Shown in pieces: positions 26,328 through 34,853 of a stretch of DNA of 64,000 nucleotides. A program made the position numbers and the translations under genes. Positions within the stretch are counted from its first letter, which is position 1; the number at the start of each line of letters is the position of its first letter. The stretch comes from Burkholderia sp. Ac-20365 (GTDB lineage Bacteria; Pseudomonadota; Gammaproteobacteria; Burkholderiales; Burkholderiaceae). Location: contig NZ_JAAGPI010000017.1 in NCBI RefSeq assembly GCF_017104715.1, positions 62,001 through 126,000 on the forward strand, in the 5' to 3' direction. A model generated the notes under the pieces. It saw only the letters and a program-made list of their open reading frames with translations. It had not been told where the DNA came from and searched no databases.

Positions 26328-27257
26328 ATGAACAACAGACTCTCTATCGGCATCGTCGGCGTCGGCAAGATTGCGCGCGACCAGCATCTTCCCGCTATCG
26401 CCGCGCTCGACGGCTTCGAGCTTGTCGCGTGCGCAAGCCGCAATGCGAGCGTCGACGGTGTGCGCAACTACAAGACCATCGAAGAGATGCTTGCGGCCGA
26501 ACCGCAACTCGATGCGATCTCGCTGTGTGCGACGCCGCAAGTGCGCTTCGATCAGGCGCGCGTTGCGCTCGAGGCAGGCAAGCACGTGATGCTCGAAAAG
26601 CCGCCTGGCGCGAGCGTGCATGAAGTGGACGTGTTGCGTTCGATGGCGAAAAGCGCGGGCCGCACGCTGTTCGCGACATGGCATTCGCGCTATGCGCCTG
26701 CTGTCGAGACGGCGCGTGAATGGCTCGCGTCGCGCACGCTGCAGGAAGTGCAGGTGCGCTGGAAAGAAGACGTGCGCCGCTGGCATCCGGGTCAGGCGTG
26801 GATCTGGACGCCGGGCGGACTCGGTGTGTTCGATCCGGGTATCAACGCGCTGTCGATCATCACGCACATGCTGCCGCGCGAAGTGATCCTGCGCGAAGCG
26901 ACGCTGTCCGTGCCTGCCAACGTGCAGACGCCGATTGCCGCCGACCTCGATTTCATCGACGAAGCGGGCGTGCCCGTGCGCGCCGAATTCGACTGGCGTC
27001 ATGGTCCCGTCGAGCAATGGGAAATCGTCGTGAAGACGACCGACGGCGAGCTGCATCTGAGCGAAGGCGGCAAGAAGCTGGCAATCGCCGGCAAGCCGGT
27101 CGAGATCGGACCCGAGCGCGAATATCCGTCGCTGTATGAACGGTTTCACTGGCTGATCACGCATGGCGAGCACGACGTGGACGTGCGCCCGCTGCGGCTG
27201 GTGGCCGATGCTTTCCTGCTTGGCCGTCGTCACGAGGTCGAGCCGTTTCACGACTAG
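26328..27257 (+). CDS. L-arabinose 1-dehydrogenase (Gfo/Idh/MocA family)
   Basis: The 309 residues have the Rossmann start IGIVGVGKIARDQHLPAIAA and the dehydrogenase motif MLEKPPGAS. Later blocks such as VRWKEDVRRWHPGQAWIW, GLGVFDPGINALSII, VRAEFDWRHGPVEQWEI and DVDVRPLRLVADAFL closely resemble the Azospirillum brasilense L-arabinose 1-dehydrogenase (EC 1.1.1.46) as I recall it. It oxidises L-arabinose to the lactone with NAD(P)+, the first step of the non-phosphorylating pathway. It is probably expressed with AraFGH downstream. Confidence 0.88.
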   Translation: MNNRLSIGIVGVGKIARDQHLPAIAALDGFELVACASRNASVDGVRNYKTIEEMLAAEPQLDAISLCATPQVRFDQARVALEAGKHVMLEKPPGASVHEVDVLRSMAKSAGRTLFATWHSRYAPAVETAREWLASRTLQEVQVRWKEDVRRWHPGQAWIWTPGGLGVFDPGINALSIITHMLPREVILREATLSVPANVQTPIAADLDFIDEAGVPVRAEFDWRHGPVEQWEIVVKTTDGELHLSEGGKKLAIAGKPVEIGPEREYPSLYERFHWLITHGEHDVDVRPLRLVADAFLLGRRHEVEPFHD

Positions 27258-27351
27258 CGCCTGAGAGATGCGCGGGCCTGGTCGTCCCTTTTGACCTGTA
27301 TTGCGCTGATTCGAACAACCACAAGCAACGACCTGATCCAAGGAGACAAGC

Positions 27352-28356
27352 ATGACCCGTAAGCTTCGACGCCTCACTTTGTCCGCGATGGCCGCCGCGC
27401 TGCTCGCCGCGCCGTTCGCCATGCAGATGACCGCGCACGCGGACGCGCCGCTGAAAATCGGCGTGCTCGTGAAGATGCCCGAACAGGCATGGTTCATCAA
27501 CGAGCAGAAGGCGGCGACGGCTTTGGGCCAGAAGGAAGGCTTCTCGGTCGTGAACATCGGCGCGCCTGATGGCGAGAAAGTGCTGGCAGCCATCGACAAC
27601 CTGGGCGCACAAGGTGCGCAAGGCTTCGTGATCTGCCCGCCGGACGTGCGTCTCGGACCGGCAATCCAGGCGCGTGCCAAGCGCTACAACATGAAGTTCG
27701 TCACCGTCGACGATCAGCTCGTCGACTCGACGGGCAAGCCGCTCGCGGGCGTGCCGCACCTTGGCATGTCGGCGTTCAAGATCGGCAATCAGGTCGGCAC
27801 GGCGATCACCGACGAAATGAAGAAGCGCGGCTGGAAGCCGGAAGAAGTGGGCGCGATCCGCATCACCGACTACGAACTGCCGACGGCCAAGCTGCGCACC
27901 GACGGCGCGACGGAATCGCTGATCGCGAACGGCTTCAAGAAGGACAACATCTTCGACGCACCGCAAAAGACCACCGACGACGAAGGCGGCTTCAACGCAG
28001 CATCGCCCGTGCTGTCGAAGCATCCGAACATCAAGAAGTGGGTGATCTTCGCGCTGAACGAAGAGACCGTGCTGGGCGGCGTGCGCGCCACCGAGCAACT
28101 GCACATTCCCGGTTCGGACGTGATCGGCGTCGGCATCAACGGCGCGGGCGAAGCGTTCGCCGAGTTCCAGAAGAAGGAACCGACGGGCTTCTACGGCACG
28201 ATCGCCGTCAGCTCGACGAACCACGGCAAGCAGAGCACGCAGAACCTCGTCGACTGGATCAAGTCGGGCAAGCAGCCGCCTGCTGACACGCAGACCACGG
28301 GCAAGCTGATGACGCGCGAAAACTGGAAGGACGTGCGTACGGAACTCGGAATCTGA
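27352..28356 (+). CDS. araF: L-arabinose ABC transporter, periplasmic binding protein
   Basis: This 334-residue protein has a signal peptide (cleaved near AHA-DAPLKIG) and AraF-type sequence: LKIGVLVKMPEQAWFINEQ, then PPDVRLGPAIQARAKRYNMK, FVTVDDQLVDSTGKP and WVIFALNEETVLGGVRATEQ. AAGGAG lies ahead of the start. It delivers L-arabinose to AraGH. The genes araF-araG-araH are spaced by 13 and 47 bases and follow the dehydrogenase by 94. Confidence 0.93.
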   Translation: MTRKLRRLTLSAMAAALLAAPFAMQMTAHADAPLKIGVLVKMPEQAWFINEQKAATALGQKEGFSVVNIGAPDGEKVLAAIDNLGAQGAQGFVICPPDVRLGPAIQARAKRYNMKFVTVDDQLVDSTGKPLAGVPHLGMSAFKIGNQVGTAITDEMKKRGWKPEEVGAIRITDYELPTAKLRTDGATESLIANGFKKDNIFDAPQKTTDDEGGFNAASPVLSKHPNIKKWVIFALNEETVLGGVRATEQLHIPGSDVIGVGINGAGEAFAEFQKKEPTGFYGTIAVSSTNHGKQSTQNLVDWIKSGKQPPADTQTTGKLMTRENWKDVRTELGI

Positions 28357-28369
28357 CGTAGCAGAACGG

Positions 28370-29941
28370 ATGCAAAACACGATGAACGCGAATGACGCCG
28401 CCAGCGCCACTAATGCTACTTACGTCGCACCTTCGGGCCAGCCGCTGACGGCCTCCGCCACGCATCTCGAACTCGACGGCATCACCGTCGCGTTCCCGGG
28501 CGTGGTGGCGCTCGACAACGTGTCGTTCGAAGTGCGCGGCGGCGAAGTGCACGGCCTGATGGGCGAGAACGGCGCAGGCAAATCGACGCTGCTGAAAGTG
28601 TTGTCGGGTGTGAACCAGACGCAGGCGGGCGCATTGCGCCTTGCCGGCGTCGAACACAAGTTCACGACGACCAAGGCCGCGATCGAGGCGGGCATCGCGA
28701 TCATCTATCAGGAACTGCATCTGGTGCCTGAGCTGACGGTGGCAGAAAACCTGATGCTCGGGCAGTTGCCGAACCGTTTCGGCGTGCTCGACGAGAAGTC
28801 GCTCGTCAAGCGCGCGATGACGGAACTGGAGCGTCTCGGCGAATCGATCGATCCGCACATGCAGGTAAAAAACCTGTCGATCGGTCAGCGCCAGATGATC
28901 GAAATCGGCAAGGCGTTGATGCGCGACGCGCGCGTGATCGCCTTCGACGAACCGACCAGTTCTTTGTCCGCACGCGAAACGGAACGGCTCTTCAAGATCA
29001 TCAATGCACTGCGCGCTCAGGGGCGCGCGGTGATTTACGTCACGCACCGGATGGACGAGGTCTACGAACTGTGCGACCGCGTCACGGTGTTTCGTGACGG
29101 CCGCCGCATCGAGACGTTCGATTCGGTGGCGGATCTGGATCGCGATCGCCTCATCAGTTGCATGGTGGGCCGCTCGATCCGCGATGTGTATGGATATCGT
29201 CCGCGCGAAGCGGGCGACGTGCAGCTTGAAGCGAAGCAGTTGATGGGGCCGGGGCTGTCCGCTCCGGTCTCCTTCACTGCGCGCAAGGGCGAGATTGTCG
29301 GCTTCTTCGGGCTGGTGGGCGCGGGGCGTTCCGAGCTGATGAAGCTGCTCTACGGCGCGACGCAGCCCACGGAAGGCCATGTCGAACTGAACGGTAAGCG
29401 CGTGTCGTTCTCGACGCCGCGTGACGCGGTGCGCGCGGGTATCGCGCTGTGCCCGGAAGATCGCAAGCAGGAAGGCATCGTTGCGATTGCTTCTGTGGCG
29501 GACAACCTGAACATCAGCGCGCGGCGGCATTTCAGCCCATTGAGCTTTCTGCTGAACGGCAAGCGCGAACGCGACCTGACGCGCGAATACATCGACAAGC
29601 TGTCGATCAAGACGCGCAACACCGAAACCGTGATCGGCACGTTATCCGGCGGCAACCAGCAGAAGGTGATTCTCTCGCGCTGGCTGGCCGAGCGCATCGA
29701 CGTGTTTCTGCTCGATGAACCCACGCGCGGCATCGACGTCGGCGCGCGCGCGGAAATTTACGAACTGCTGTACGACCTCGCGGAAGCGGGACGCACGGTG
29801 ATCGTCGTATCGAGCGATCTGGCGGAAGTGATCGGCATTGCGGACCGCGTGCTGGTGATGAAGGAAGGGCGCATCGTCGGCGATCTGCCGAAGGCGCAGG
29901 CCACGCCCGATCAACTGATCAAACTTGCTTTGCCGCAGTAA
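28370..29941 (+). CDS. araG: L-arabinose ABC transporter, ATP-binding protein
   Basis: The 523 residues contain two fused ABC domains. The first has Walker A GENGAGKST (65-73), signature LSIGQRQM and Walker B VIAFDEPTSS. The second has the degenerate P-loop GLVGAGRSE usual for sugar importers of this class, signature LSGGNQQK and LLDEPTRGIDVGAR. It powers uptake of arabinose with AraH. About 30 extra N-terminal residues precede the first domain. Confidence 0.93.
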   Translation: MQNTMNANDAASATNATYVAPSGQPLTASATHLELDGITVAFPGVVALDNVSFEVRGGEVHGLMGENGAGKSTLLKVLSGVNQTQAGALRLAGVEHKFTTTKAAIEAGIAIIYQELHLVPELTVAENLMLGQLPNRFGVLDEKSLVKRAMTELERLGESIDPHMQVKNLSIGQRQMIEIGKALMRDARVIAFDEPTSSLSARETERLFKIINALRAQGRAVIYVTHRMDEVYELCDRVTVFRDGRRIETFDSVADLDRDRLISCMVGRSIRDVYGYRPREAGDVQLEAKQLMGPGLSAPVSFTARKGEIVGFFGLVGAGRSELMKLLYGATQPTEGHVELNGKRVSFSTPRDAVRAGIALCPEDRKQEGIVAIASVADNLNISARRHFSPLSFLLNGKRERDLTREYIDKLSIKTRNTETVIGTLSGGNQQKVILSRWLAERIDVFLLDEPTRGIDVGARAEIYELLYDLAEAGRTVIVVSSDLAEVIGIADRVLVMKEGRIVGDLPKAQATPDQLIKLALPQ

Positions 29942-29988
29942 GCAGCGCGTGCAACAGCGCACTACGTAGACCACGGAACTGGAAGACC

Positions 29989-31005
29989 ATGCAAACACCG
30001 AGCACACGTCCGGCGACCGAGCCGGCAGCCACTCACGCCGCATCGCCCGGCGCGGCCGCGCACGCGGCGCGTACGTGGGACCTGATCAACAAGTCGGGCA
30101 TCGTGATGGTGTTCGTCATTCTGTTCGCGGTGCTGTCGTTCGCGGTGCCCGACTTTCTGACGACACGCAACATGCAGGGCCTGTTGCTTTCCGTCACGCT
30201 GATCGGCTCGATCTCCGTGACGATGATGTTCGTGCTGGCGCTCGGCGAGGTGGATCTTTCGGTGGCGTCGATCGTCGCGTTTTCGGGCGTCGTGGCGTCG
30301 ACGCTGATTACGGCGACGCATAGTGTGTTGCTCGGTGTGGCGGCGGGCGTGCTCGCGGGCGGCGCGGTTGGACTCGTGAACGGCGTGCTGATCGCGCGCT
30401 ACAAGATCAATTCGCTGATCGTCACCCTCGCGATGATGGAAGTGGTGCGCGGTCTTGCGTTCATTACGTCGAACGGCGATGCGGTGATGATCTCGGAAGA
30501 AAGCTTCTTCGATCTCGGCGGCGGCTCGTTCCTTGGCATCTCGTATCCGATCTGGAGCAATATCGTCGGTTTCGTGCTGTTTGGTTTCCTGCTGCGCAAG
30601 ACGGTGTTTGGCAAGAACGTGCTGGCTGTTGGTGGGAACAGTGAAGCGGCGCTGCTGGCGGGGTTGCCTGTTACGCGTATCAAGATCACCGTGTTCGTGC
30701 TGCAAGGACTGGTGACGGGGTTTGCGGGCGTGATGCTCGCGTCACGGATGAGTCTCGGCGATCCGAAGACTTCTGTGGGCCTTGAACTGGGCGTGATTTC
30801 AGCTTGCGTGCTGGGTGGCGTGTCGCTGACGGGTGGCGTTGCGACGATTTCGGGCGTGCTGGTTGGTGTGTTGATTATGGGCTCGGTGCAGGATGCGATG
30901 AGCCTGTTGAATGTGCCGACGTTTTATCAGTATCTGATTCGCGGTGGGATTCTGCTGCTGGCCGTGCTGTTCGATCAGTTTCGGCGTAGCAAGCGGCGGG
31001 TTTGA
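29989..31005 (+). CDS. araH: L-arabinose ABC transporter, permease
   Basis: This 338-residue protein has eight to ten hydrophobic helices after a 35-residue polar N-terminus. It matches the BPD_transp_2 permease family (GLVNGVLIARYKINSLIVTLAMMEVV, NVLAVGGNSEAALLAGLPVTR, ISACVLGGVSLTGGVATISG). It forms the membrane channel of AraFGH as a homodimer. It is the last gene of the rightward arabinose operon; a hairpin follows at once. Confidence 0.93.
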   Translation: MQTPSTRPATEPAATHAASPGAAAHAARTWDLINKSGIVMVFVILFAVLSFAVPDFLTTRNMQGLLLSVTLIGSISVTMMFVLALGEVDLSVASIVAFSGVVASTLITATHSVLLGVAAGVLAGGAVGLVNGVLIARYKINSLIVTLAMMEVVRGLAFITSNGDAVMISEESFFDLGGGSFLGISYPIWSNIVGFVLFGFLLRKTVFGKNVLAVGGNSEAALLAGLPVTRIKITVFVLQGLVTGFAGVMLASRMSLGDPKTSVGLELGVISACVLGGVSLTGGVATISGVLVGVLIMGSVQDAMSLLNVPTFYQYLIRGGILLLAVLFDQFRRSKRRV

Positions 31006-31026
31006 TCCAGCCGCTTGCCTGACGAT

Positions 31027-31052
31027 GTTGCGCTGGCTAAGGTCAGCGCAAC
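31027..31052. terminator. Hairpin between araH and the M55 peptidase gene
   Basis: GTTGCGCTG and CAGCGCAAC form a perfect 9-bp stem around an 8-base loop. It overlaps the last codons and stop of the leftward M55 gene and follows araH by 21 bases. No U tract is present, so termination efficiency is doubtful. Confidence 0.4.
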
Positions 31053-31867
31053 ATGAACGACATGGCAGACAAACAGTTGAGCGTGCGGACAGCATGTTCG
31101 ACGGACGGTGTCGAGAAGCGCAATGTCACGCCGTCCACGCGTTCGAGCGACGGCATCTGCGCGAACAGATCGGCAAGCGCAGTAGTTTGCACGCGCAATT
31201 CGATCTCGACGGGTTGGGGTTGCTTGCGTTGTACGCCGCCCAATATCTCCGACTTTCCAACGACGTTTCGCGCCGCTTCCCTGATCGCAGCACACGCGCG
31301 CTCCGGCGTCTGCGTCGAACCGCTTCCAAAACCCATCGCGTTCTTCGTCACGACAAACGTCGCTTCGGGAAACGTCGAACGGGTTTCTTCAGCGAATACA
31401 TCGTCGCCCGAGAGCAGCACGACATTCGCGCCATACTCGCGCGCCAGCGCCCCATAAATTCCCGCTTCACCGACATCGCGCCCGTTCATCGTCACGCGAG
31501 TAAAGGCAGTGCTGTTGATCGTATGCGCGAGAATGCCGCGGCTTTGCGCCATCGCGTGATAGCCGATCATGAACACGAGCTGTGGGCCATATTCGAGGCC
31601 CGCCATCATGCCGAGCGTGCGCGGCTTGCCGAGTATCACGTTGGCGCGCGCATCAAGCATGTCGGGCAGCAGATTGCGAAAACCGCCGTGCGAGTCGTTG
31701 ACCCAAACATCGGTTGCGCCGCCCGCGAATGCGCCTTCGATCGCCGCGTTCGCTTCGAGCGTCATCCAGCGGCGCGCGCGTTCGTATTCGCCATTGCCCG
31801 CGCGCACCTGCTCGGAATTGACGACGCCTGCGACGCCTTCGATATCGACGGAAATCAGTACTTTCAT
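31043..31867 (-). CDS. M55-family D-aminopeptidase (DppA-like)
   Basis: ATG 31867 (MKVLISVDIEGVAGV) gives 274 residues and overlaps the preceding stop by four bases; a longer frame to 31966 has no supporting sequence. MKVLISVDIEGVAGV with its metal-binding Asp/Glu, WVNDSHGGFRNLLPDML and FMIGYHAMAQSRGILAHT are M55 landmarks. The zinc enzyme releases N-terminal D-amino acids from short peptides. As last gene of the peptide-import operon it probably handles D-Ala-containing peptides from cell wall. Confidence 0.88.
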   Translation of the reverse strand: MKVLISVDIEGVAGVVNSEQVRAGNGEYERARRWMTLEANAAIEGAFAGGATDVWVNDSHGGFRNLLPDMLDARANVILGKPRTLGMMAGLEYGPQLVFMIGYHAMAQSRGILAHTINSTAFTRVTMNGRDVGEAGIYGALAREYGANVVLLSGDDVFAEETRSTFPEATFVVTKNAMGFGSGSTQTPERACAAIREAARNVVGKSEILGGVQRKQPQPVEIELRVQTTALADLFAQMPSLERVDGVTLRFSTPSVEHAVRTLNCLSAMSFMLR

Positions 31868-32922
31868 GCTGTGCGCCGTTTCAACAGTTGTTCGAGATCG
31901 GGTGCTGCTTCGTGCAGCGAGAGACGTGTGTGACCGTCGCGGCCTGCGACGGAGGCGGCCGACCACAGTGCGTCGATGATCGCCTGCTCAACGCTGTCCG
32001 CGCATGCCTGAAATAGCGGATCGAGACGCGAATCGTTGAGCAGCGGCGGTGTGGTGATGAAGTCGCCTTCGTGCGGAACGGTGTGCGCAGTTGAGAACGC
32101 TAGCGCGATATCGCCGCTGCCATGTCCATAAACCGAACCCGTTCGCGCGAGACCGGCGGCGGCGCGTAACGAGAGTCGCTTGAGCTGGCGTGCATCGAGC
32201 GGCGCATCGGTGGCGACGATCATGATGATTGAGCCTTGTTCGGGCTTCGATGACGTTGAGTGCCTACGTGCCGACAGTTCGCGTCCGAGTGGCTCGCCGT
32301 CGATGGTCAGCATCGGCAGACGCCCGAAGTTCGCAAGCACGAGCGCGCCGACAGCGAACGTCGTGCCTGCTACGTTAATTGCACGTGAAGCCGAACCGAT
32401 TCCACCTTTCAGATCGAAACTCGACATTCCGCGTCCGGCGCCGACTGATCCGCGCTCGAACTCTGACGCTGCAGCATCCAGCGCCTGATCGTAGTGTGTG
32501 CTCTCAATGACCAAGGCCTGAATATCGTTCAGGTAGCCATCGTTGCACTCGAACACGAGCGGATTGACAGTCGACCATTCGCGTCCGATCTGCGGATTGG
32601 CCGCAAACGCAGCGCGAATCTGCGCCTGTGCAACAGCAGCGACACCGAACGTGTTGGTCAACGCAATCGGTGTTTCAAGCACGCCGAGTTCTTCGACCTG
32701 AACCAGTCCGATGCTCTTGCCAAAGCCATTGATCACACTCGCAGCAGCAGGCACCTTGTGACGAAACGGATCATCACCATGCGGACGAATCACCGTCACG
32801 CCCGTCTGTATCGGACCGGCATCGAGCGTGCAATGTCCAACCGTCACACCCGACACATCCGCAATCGTGCCGCGCGGACCTGAGGGCAACACACCGACAT
32901 GCGGCATCGAAAGCCTGTTCAT
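31864..32922 (-). CDS. P1-family aminopeptidase (DmpA-like, self-processing)
   Basis: This 352-residue S58/DmpA-type protein opens with GPRGTIADVSGVTVGHCTLD. It contains NTFGVAAVAQAQIRAAF and the autoproteolysis region VGAGRGMSSFDLKGGIGSASR, where DmpA cleaves before a catalytic Ser or Thr. Later blocks (ALVLANFGRLPML, MIVATDAPLDARQLKRLSLRAAAGLARTGS) also match. DmpA enzymes act on N-terminal L-amino acids of amides and D-esters and on beta-amino peptides. Start and stop overlap both neighbours by four bases (ATGA), so coupling is tight. Confidence 0.88.
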   Translation of the reverse strand: MNRLSMPHVGVLPSGPRGTIADVSGVTVGHCTLDAGPIQTGVTVIRPHGDDPFRHKVPAAASVINGFGKSIGLVQVEELGVLETPIALTNTFGVAAVAQAQIRAAFAANPQIGREWSTVNPLVFECNDGYLNDIQALVIESTHYDQALDAAASEFERGSVGAGRGMSSFDLKGGIGSASRAINVAGTTFAVGALVLANFGRLPMLTIDGEPLGRELSARRHSTSSKPEQGSIIMIVATDAPLDARQLKRLSLRAAAGLARTGSVYGHGSGDIALAFSTAHTVPHEGDFITTPPLLNDSRLDPLFQACADSVEQAIIDALWSAASVAGRDGHTRLSLHEAAPDLEQLLKRRTA

Positions 32923-33824
32923 GGCCGGTCCAGCTTCGGATCAAGCGCATCGCGCAAGCCATCGCCGAGCAGGTTGAACGCAAGCACGGTCAGAAAGATC
33001 GCGAGGCTCGGAAACAGCGCGATATGCGGCGCCGTTACCATATCCGCACGCGCTTCGTTGAGCATCGCGCCCCACTCGGGCGTCGGCGGCTGTGCGCCGA
33101 GACCGAGGAACGACAGGCTTGCCGCAGTGATAATCGACGTGCCGATACGCATCGTCAGATACACGACCACCGACGAAATCGTGCCCGGCAGAATGTGCCG
33201 CATGATGATGGTCCAGTCCGACGCGCCGATGCTGCGCGCCGCTTCGATATACGTCAGTTGCTTGAGCATCAGCGTGTTGCCGCGCACGAGCCGCGCGAAT
33301 GCCGGAATGCTGAATACGGCGACGGCCGCAATCACATTGATCATGCCGTTGCCGAGAATCGCGACGATACCGATGGCAAGCAGAATGCCGGGGAACGCGA
33401 ACAGCACGTCGGCGACGCGCATCGTGACGCGGTCCCACCATCCTTCGTAATAGCCGGCGAGCAAGCCGAAAAACGTGCCGATGATCGCGCCAATCGCCAC
33501 TGAAAAAAAGCCCGCCGCAAGCGAAATGCGCGTGCCCGCAACGATACGGCTGAAAATATCGCGGCCCAGTGAATCGACGCCGAACCAGTGCGCCACCGAT
33601 GGCCCTGCATTCAACGCGTCATAGTCGAAATAGTTCTCGGGGTCGTACGGAACGAGATGCGGACCCGCAATCGACACGACGATCAGCAGCAGCACAAACA
33701 GGCCCGCCGCGAGGGCGACATGCTGCTTGCGGAACTTGCGCCAGAACTCGCTCCATGGCGTGCGGATCGCGCGTTCCTCGTGAGTGGCCGGGACGGCGCG
33801 GGTGTTGTCGGCGGTCGTGCTCAT
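32919..33824 (-). CDS. gsiD: Peptide ABC transporter permease, DppC/GsiD type
   Basis: ATG 33824 is preferred (301 residues): it leaves seven bases after the GsiC-type stop and has GAGGG just ahead, whereas the upstream ATG 33866 would overlap it by 35. Features are the N-terminal membrane helix (VALAAGLFVLLLIVVSI), the extracytoplasmic EALAGPSVAHWFGVDSLGRDIFSRI-like segment and the ATPase-contact loop EAARSIGASDWTIIMRHILP. It is part of a glutathione/dipeptide-type importer. Confidence 0.88.
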   Translation of the reverse strand: MSTTADNTRAVPATHEERAIRTPWSEFWRKFRKQHVALAAGLFVLLLIVVSIAGPHLVPYDPENYFDYDALNAGPSVAHWFGVDSLGRDIFSRIVAGTRISLAAGFFSVAIGAIIGTFFGLLAGYYEGWWDRVTMRVADVLFAFPGILLAIGIVAILGNGMINVIAAVAVFSIPAFARLVRGNTLMLKQLTYIEAARSIGASDWTIIMRHILPGTISSVVVYLTMRIGTSIITAASLSFLGLGAQPPTPEWGAMLNEARADMVTAPHIALFPSLAIFLTVLAFNLLGDGLRDALDPKLDRP

Positions 33825-33831
33825 GCGGCCC

Positions 33832-34752
33832 TCACTTGAAGCGGATGGTCGGATTGATGACGGCATACAGCACGTCGACGACCAGATTGATGACGATGAA
33901 TTCCAGCGAGAACAACAGCACTTCCGCCTGAATCACGGGGTAATCGCGCATTGCGACGGCATCGACCAGCAGGCGTCCCATGCCCGGCCAGTTGAACACC
34001 ACTTCGACGACGATCGAGCCGCCGAGCAGAAAGCCGAACTGCAAGCCCATCATCGTGACGACGGGAATCATTGCGTTGCGCAGGCAGTGCTTGATGACGA
34101 CCCATTGTTCGGCGACGCCTTTCGCGCGAGCGGTGCGCACGAAGTCTTCGTTCAGCACTTCGACGAACGATGCCCGCGTGAAGCGCGCCATCACAGCCGC
34201 GACGGCCGCGCCGAGCGTGATCGACGGCAGCACATAGCTGCGCCACGAACCATCGCCGACGATAGGCAGCCAGCCGAGCTTCACCGAGAATATTTCCATC
34301 AGCAACATGCCGAACGCGAACGCGGGAAACGAAATACCCGACACGGCGAGCGTCATGCCGAGCCGGTCGGGCCATTTGTTGCGCCACACGGCCGACACGA
34401 TCCCGATCGTCATCCCAAAGATGACCGCCCACACCATGCTGACGAGCGTGAGCAGCAGCGTCGGCATGAAGCGCTCGCCGATCTCCGCTGACACGGGCCG
34501 CTTGCTGCGCGTCGAGATACCGAAGTCGCCATGCGCGACGCGCACGAAGAAGTTCACGAACTGCTGCGGCATCGACTTGTCGAGGCCGAGATCGGCGCGC
34601 ACCAGTGCGACGGTCGCTTCGTCGGCTTCGGGGCCGGCGGCGAGCCGCGCAGGGTCGCCCGGCAGCATGTGCACGAACAGGAACACGAGGCCGGCGACGA
34701 TCACGAGCGTCGGCAGCAGGCCCAGCAGACGTTTGACGAGAAAATTCAGCAT
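33832..34752 (-). CDS. gsiC: Peptide ABC transporter permease, DppB/GsiC type
   Basis: This 306-residue permease begins MLNFLVKRLLGLLPTLVIVAG with a long periplasmic loop (PGDPARLAAGPEADEATVALVRADLGLD). It has the EAA-like cytoplasmic loop FVRTARAKGVAEQWVVIKHCLRNAMIP and six predicted helices. It pairs with the GsiD-type permease. The name follows the operon content (iaaA-gsiABCD order), shared with the E. coli glutathione importer; the actual ligand may be another peptide. Confidence 0.87.
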   Translation of the reverse strand: MLNFLVKRLLGLLPTLVIVAGLVFLFVHMLPGDPARLAAGPEADEATVALVRADLGLDKSMPQQFVNFFVRVAHGDFGISTRSKRPVSAEIGERFMPTLLLTLVSMVWAVIFGMTIGIVSAVWRNKWPDRLGMTLAVSGISFPAFAFGMLLMEIFSVKLGWLPIVGDGSWRSYVLPSITLGAAVAAVMARFTRASFVEVLNEDFVRTARAKGVAEQWVVIKHCLRNAMIPVVTMMGLQFGFLLGGSIVVEVVFNWPGMGRLLVDAVAMRDYPVIQAEVLLFSLEFIVINLVVDVLYAVINPTIRFK

Positions 34753-34853
34753 GAGAGCAATCCGCTATTCGAAAGCATGTGCGGCATGAAGCGAAATGCG
34801 CTGGCCTGTGCGCATGAAAGCACGAACGTCGCGGCCAGCGCTGCGCGGACGGT

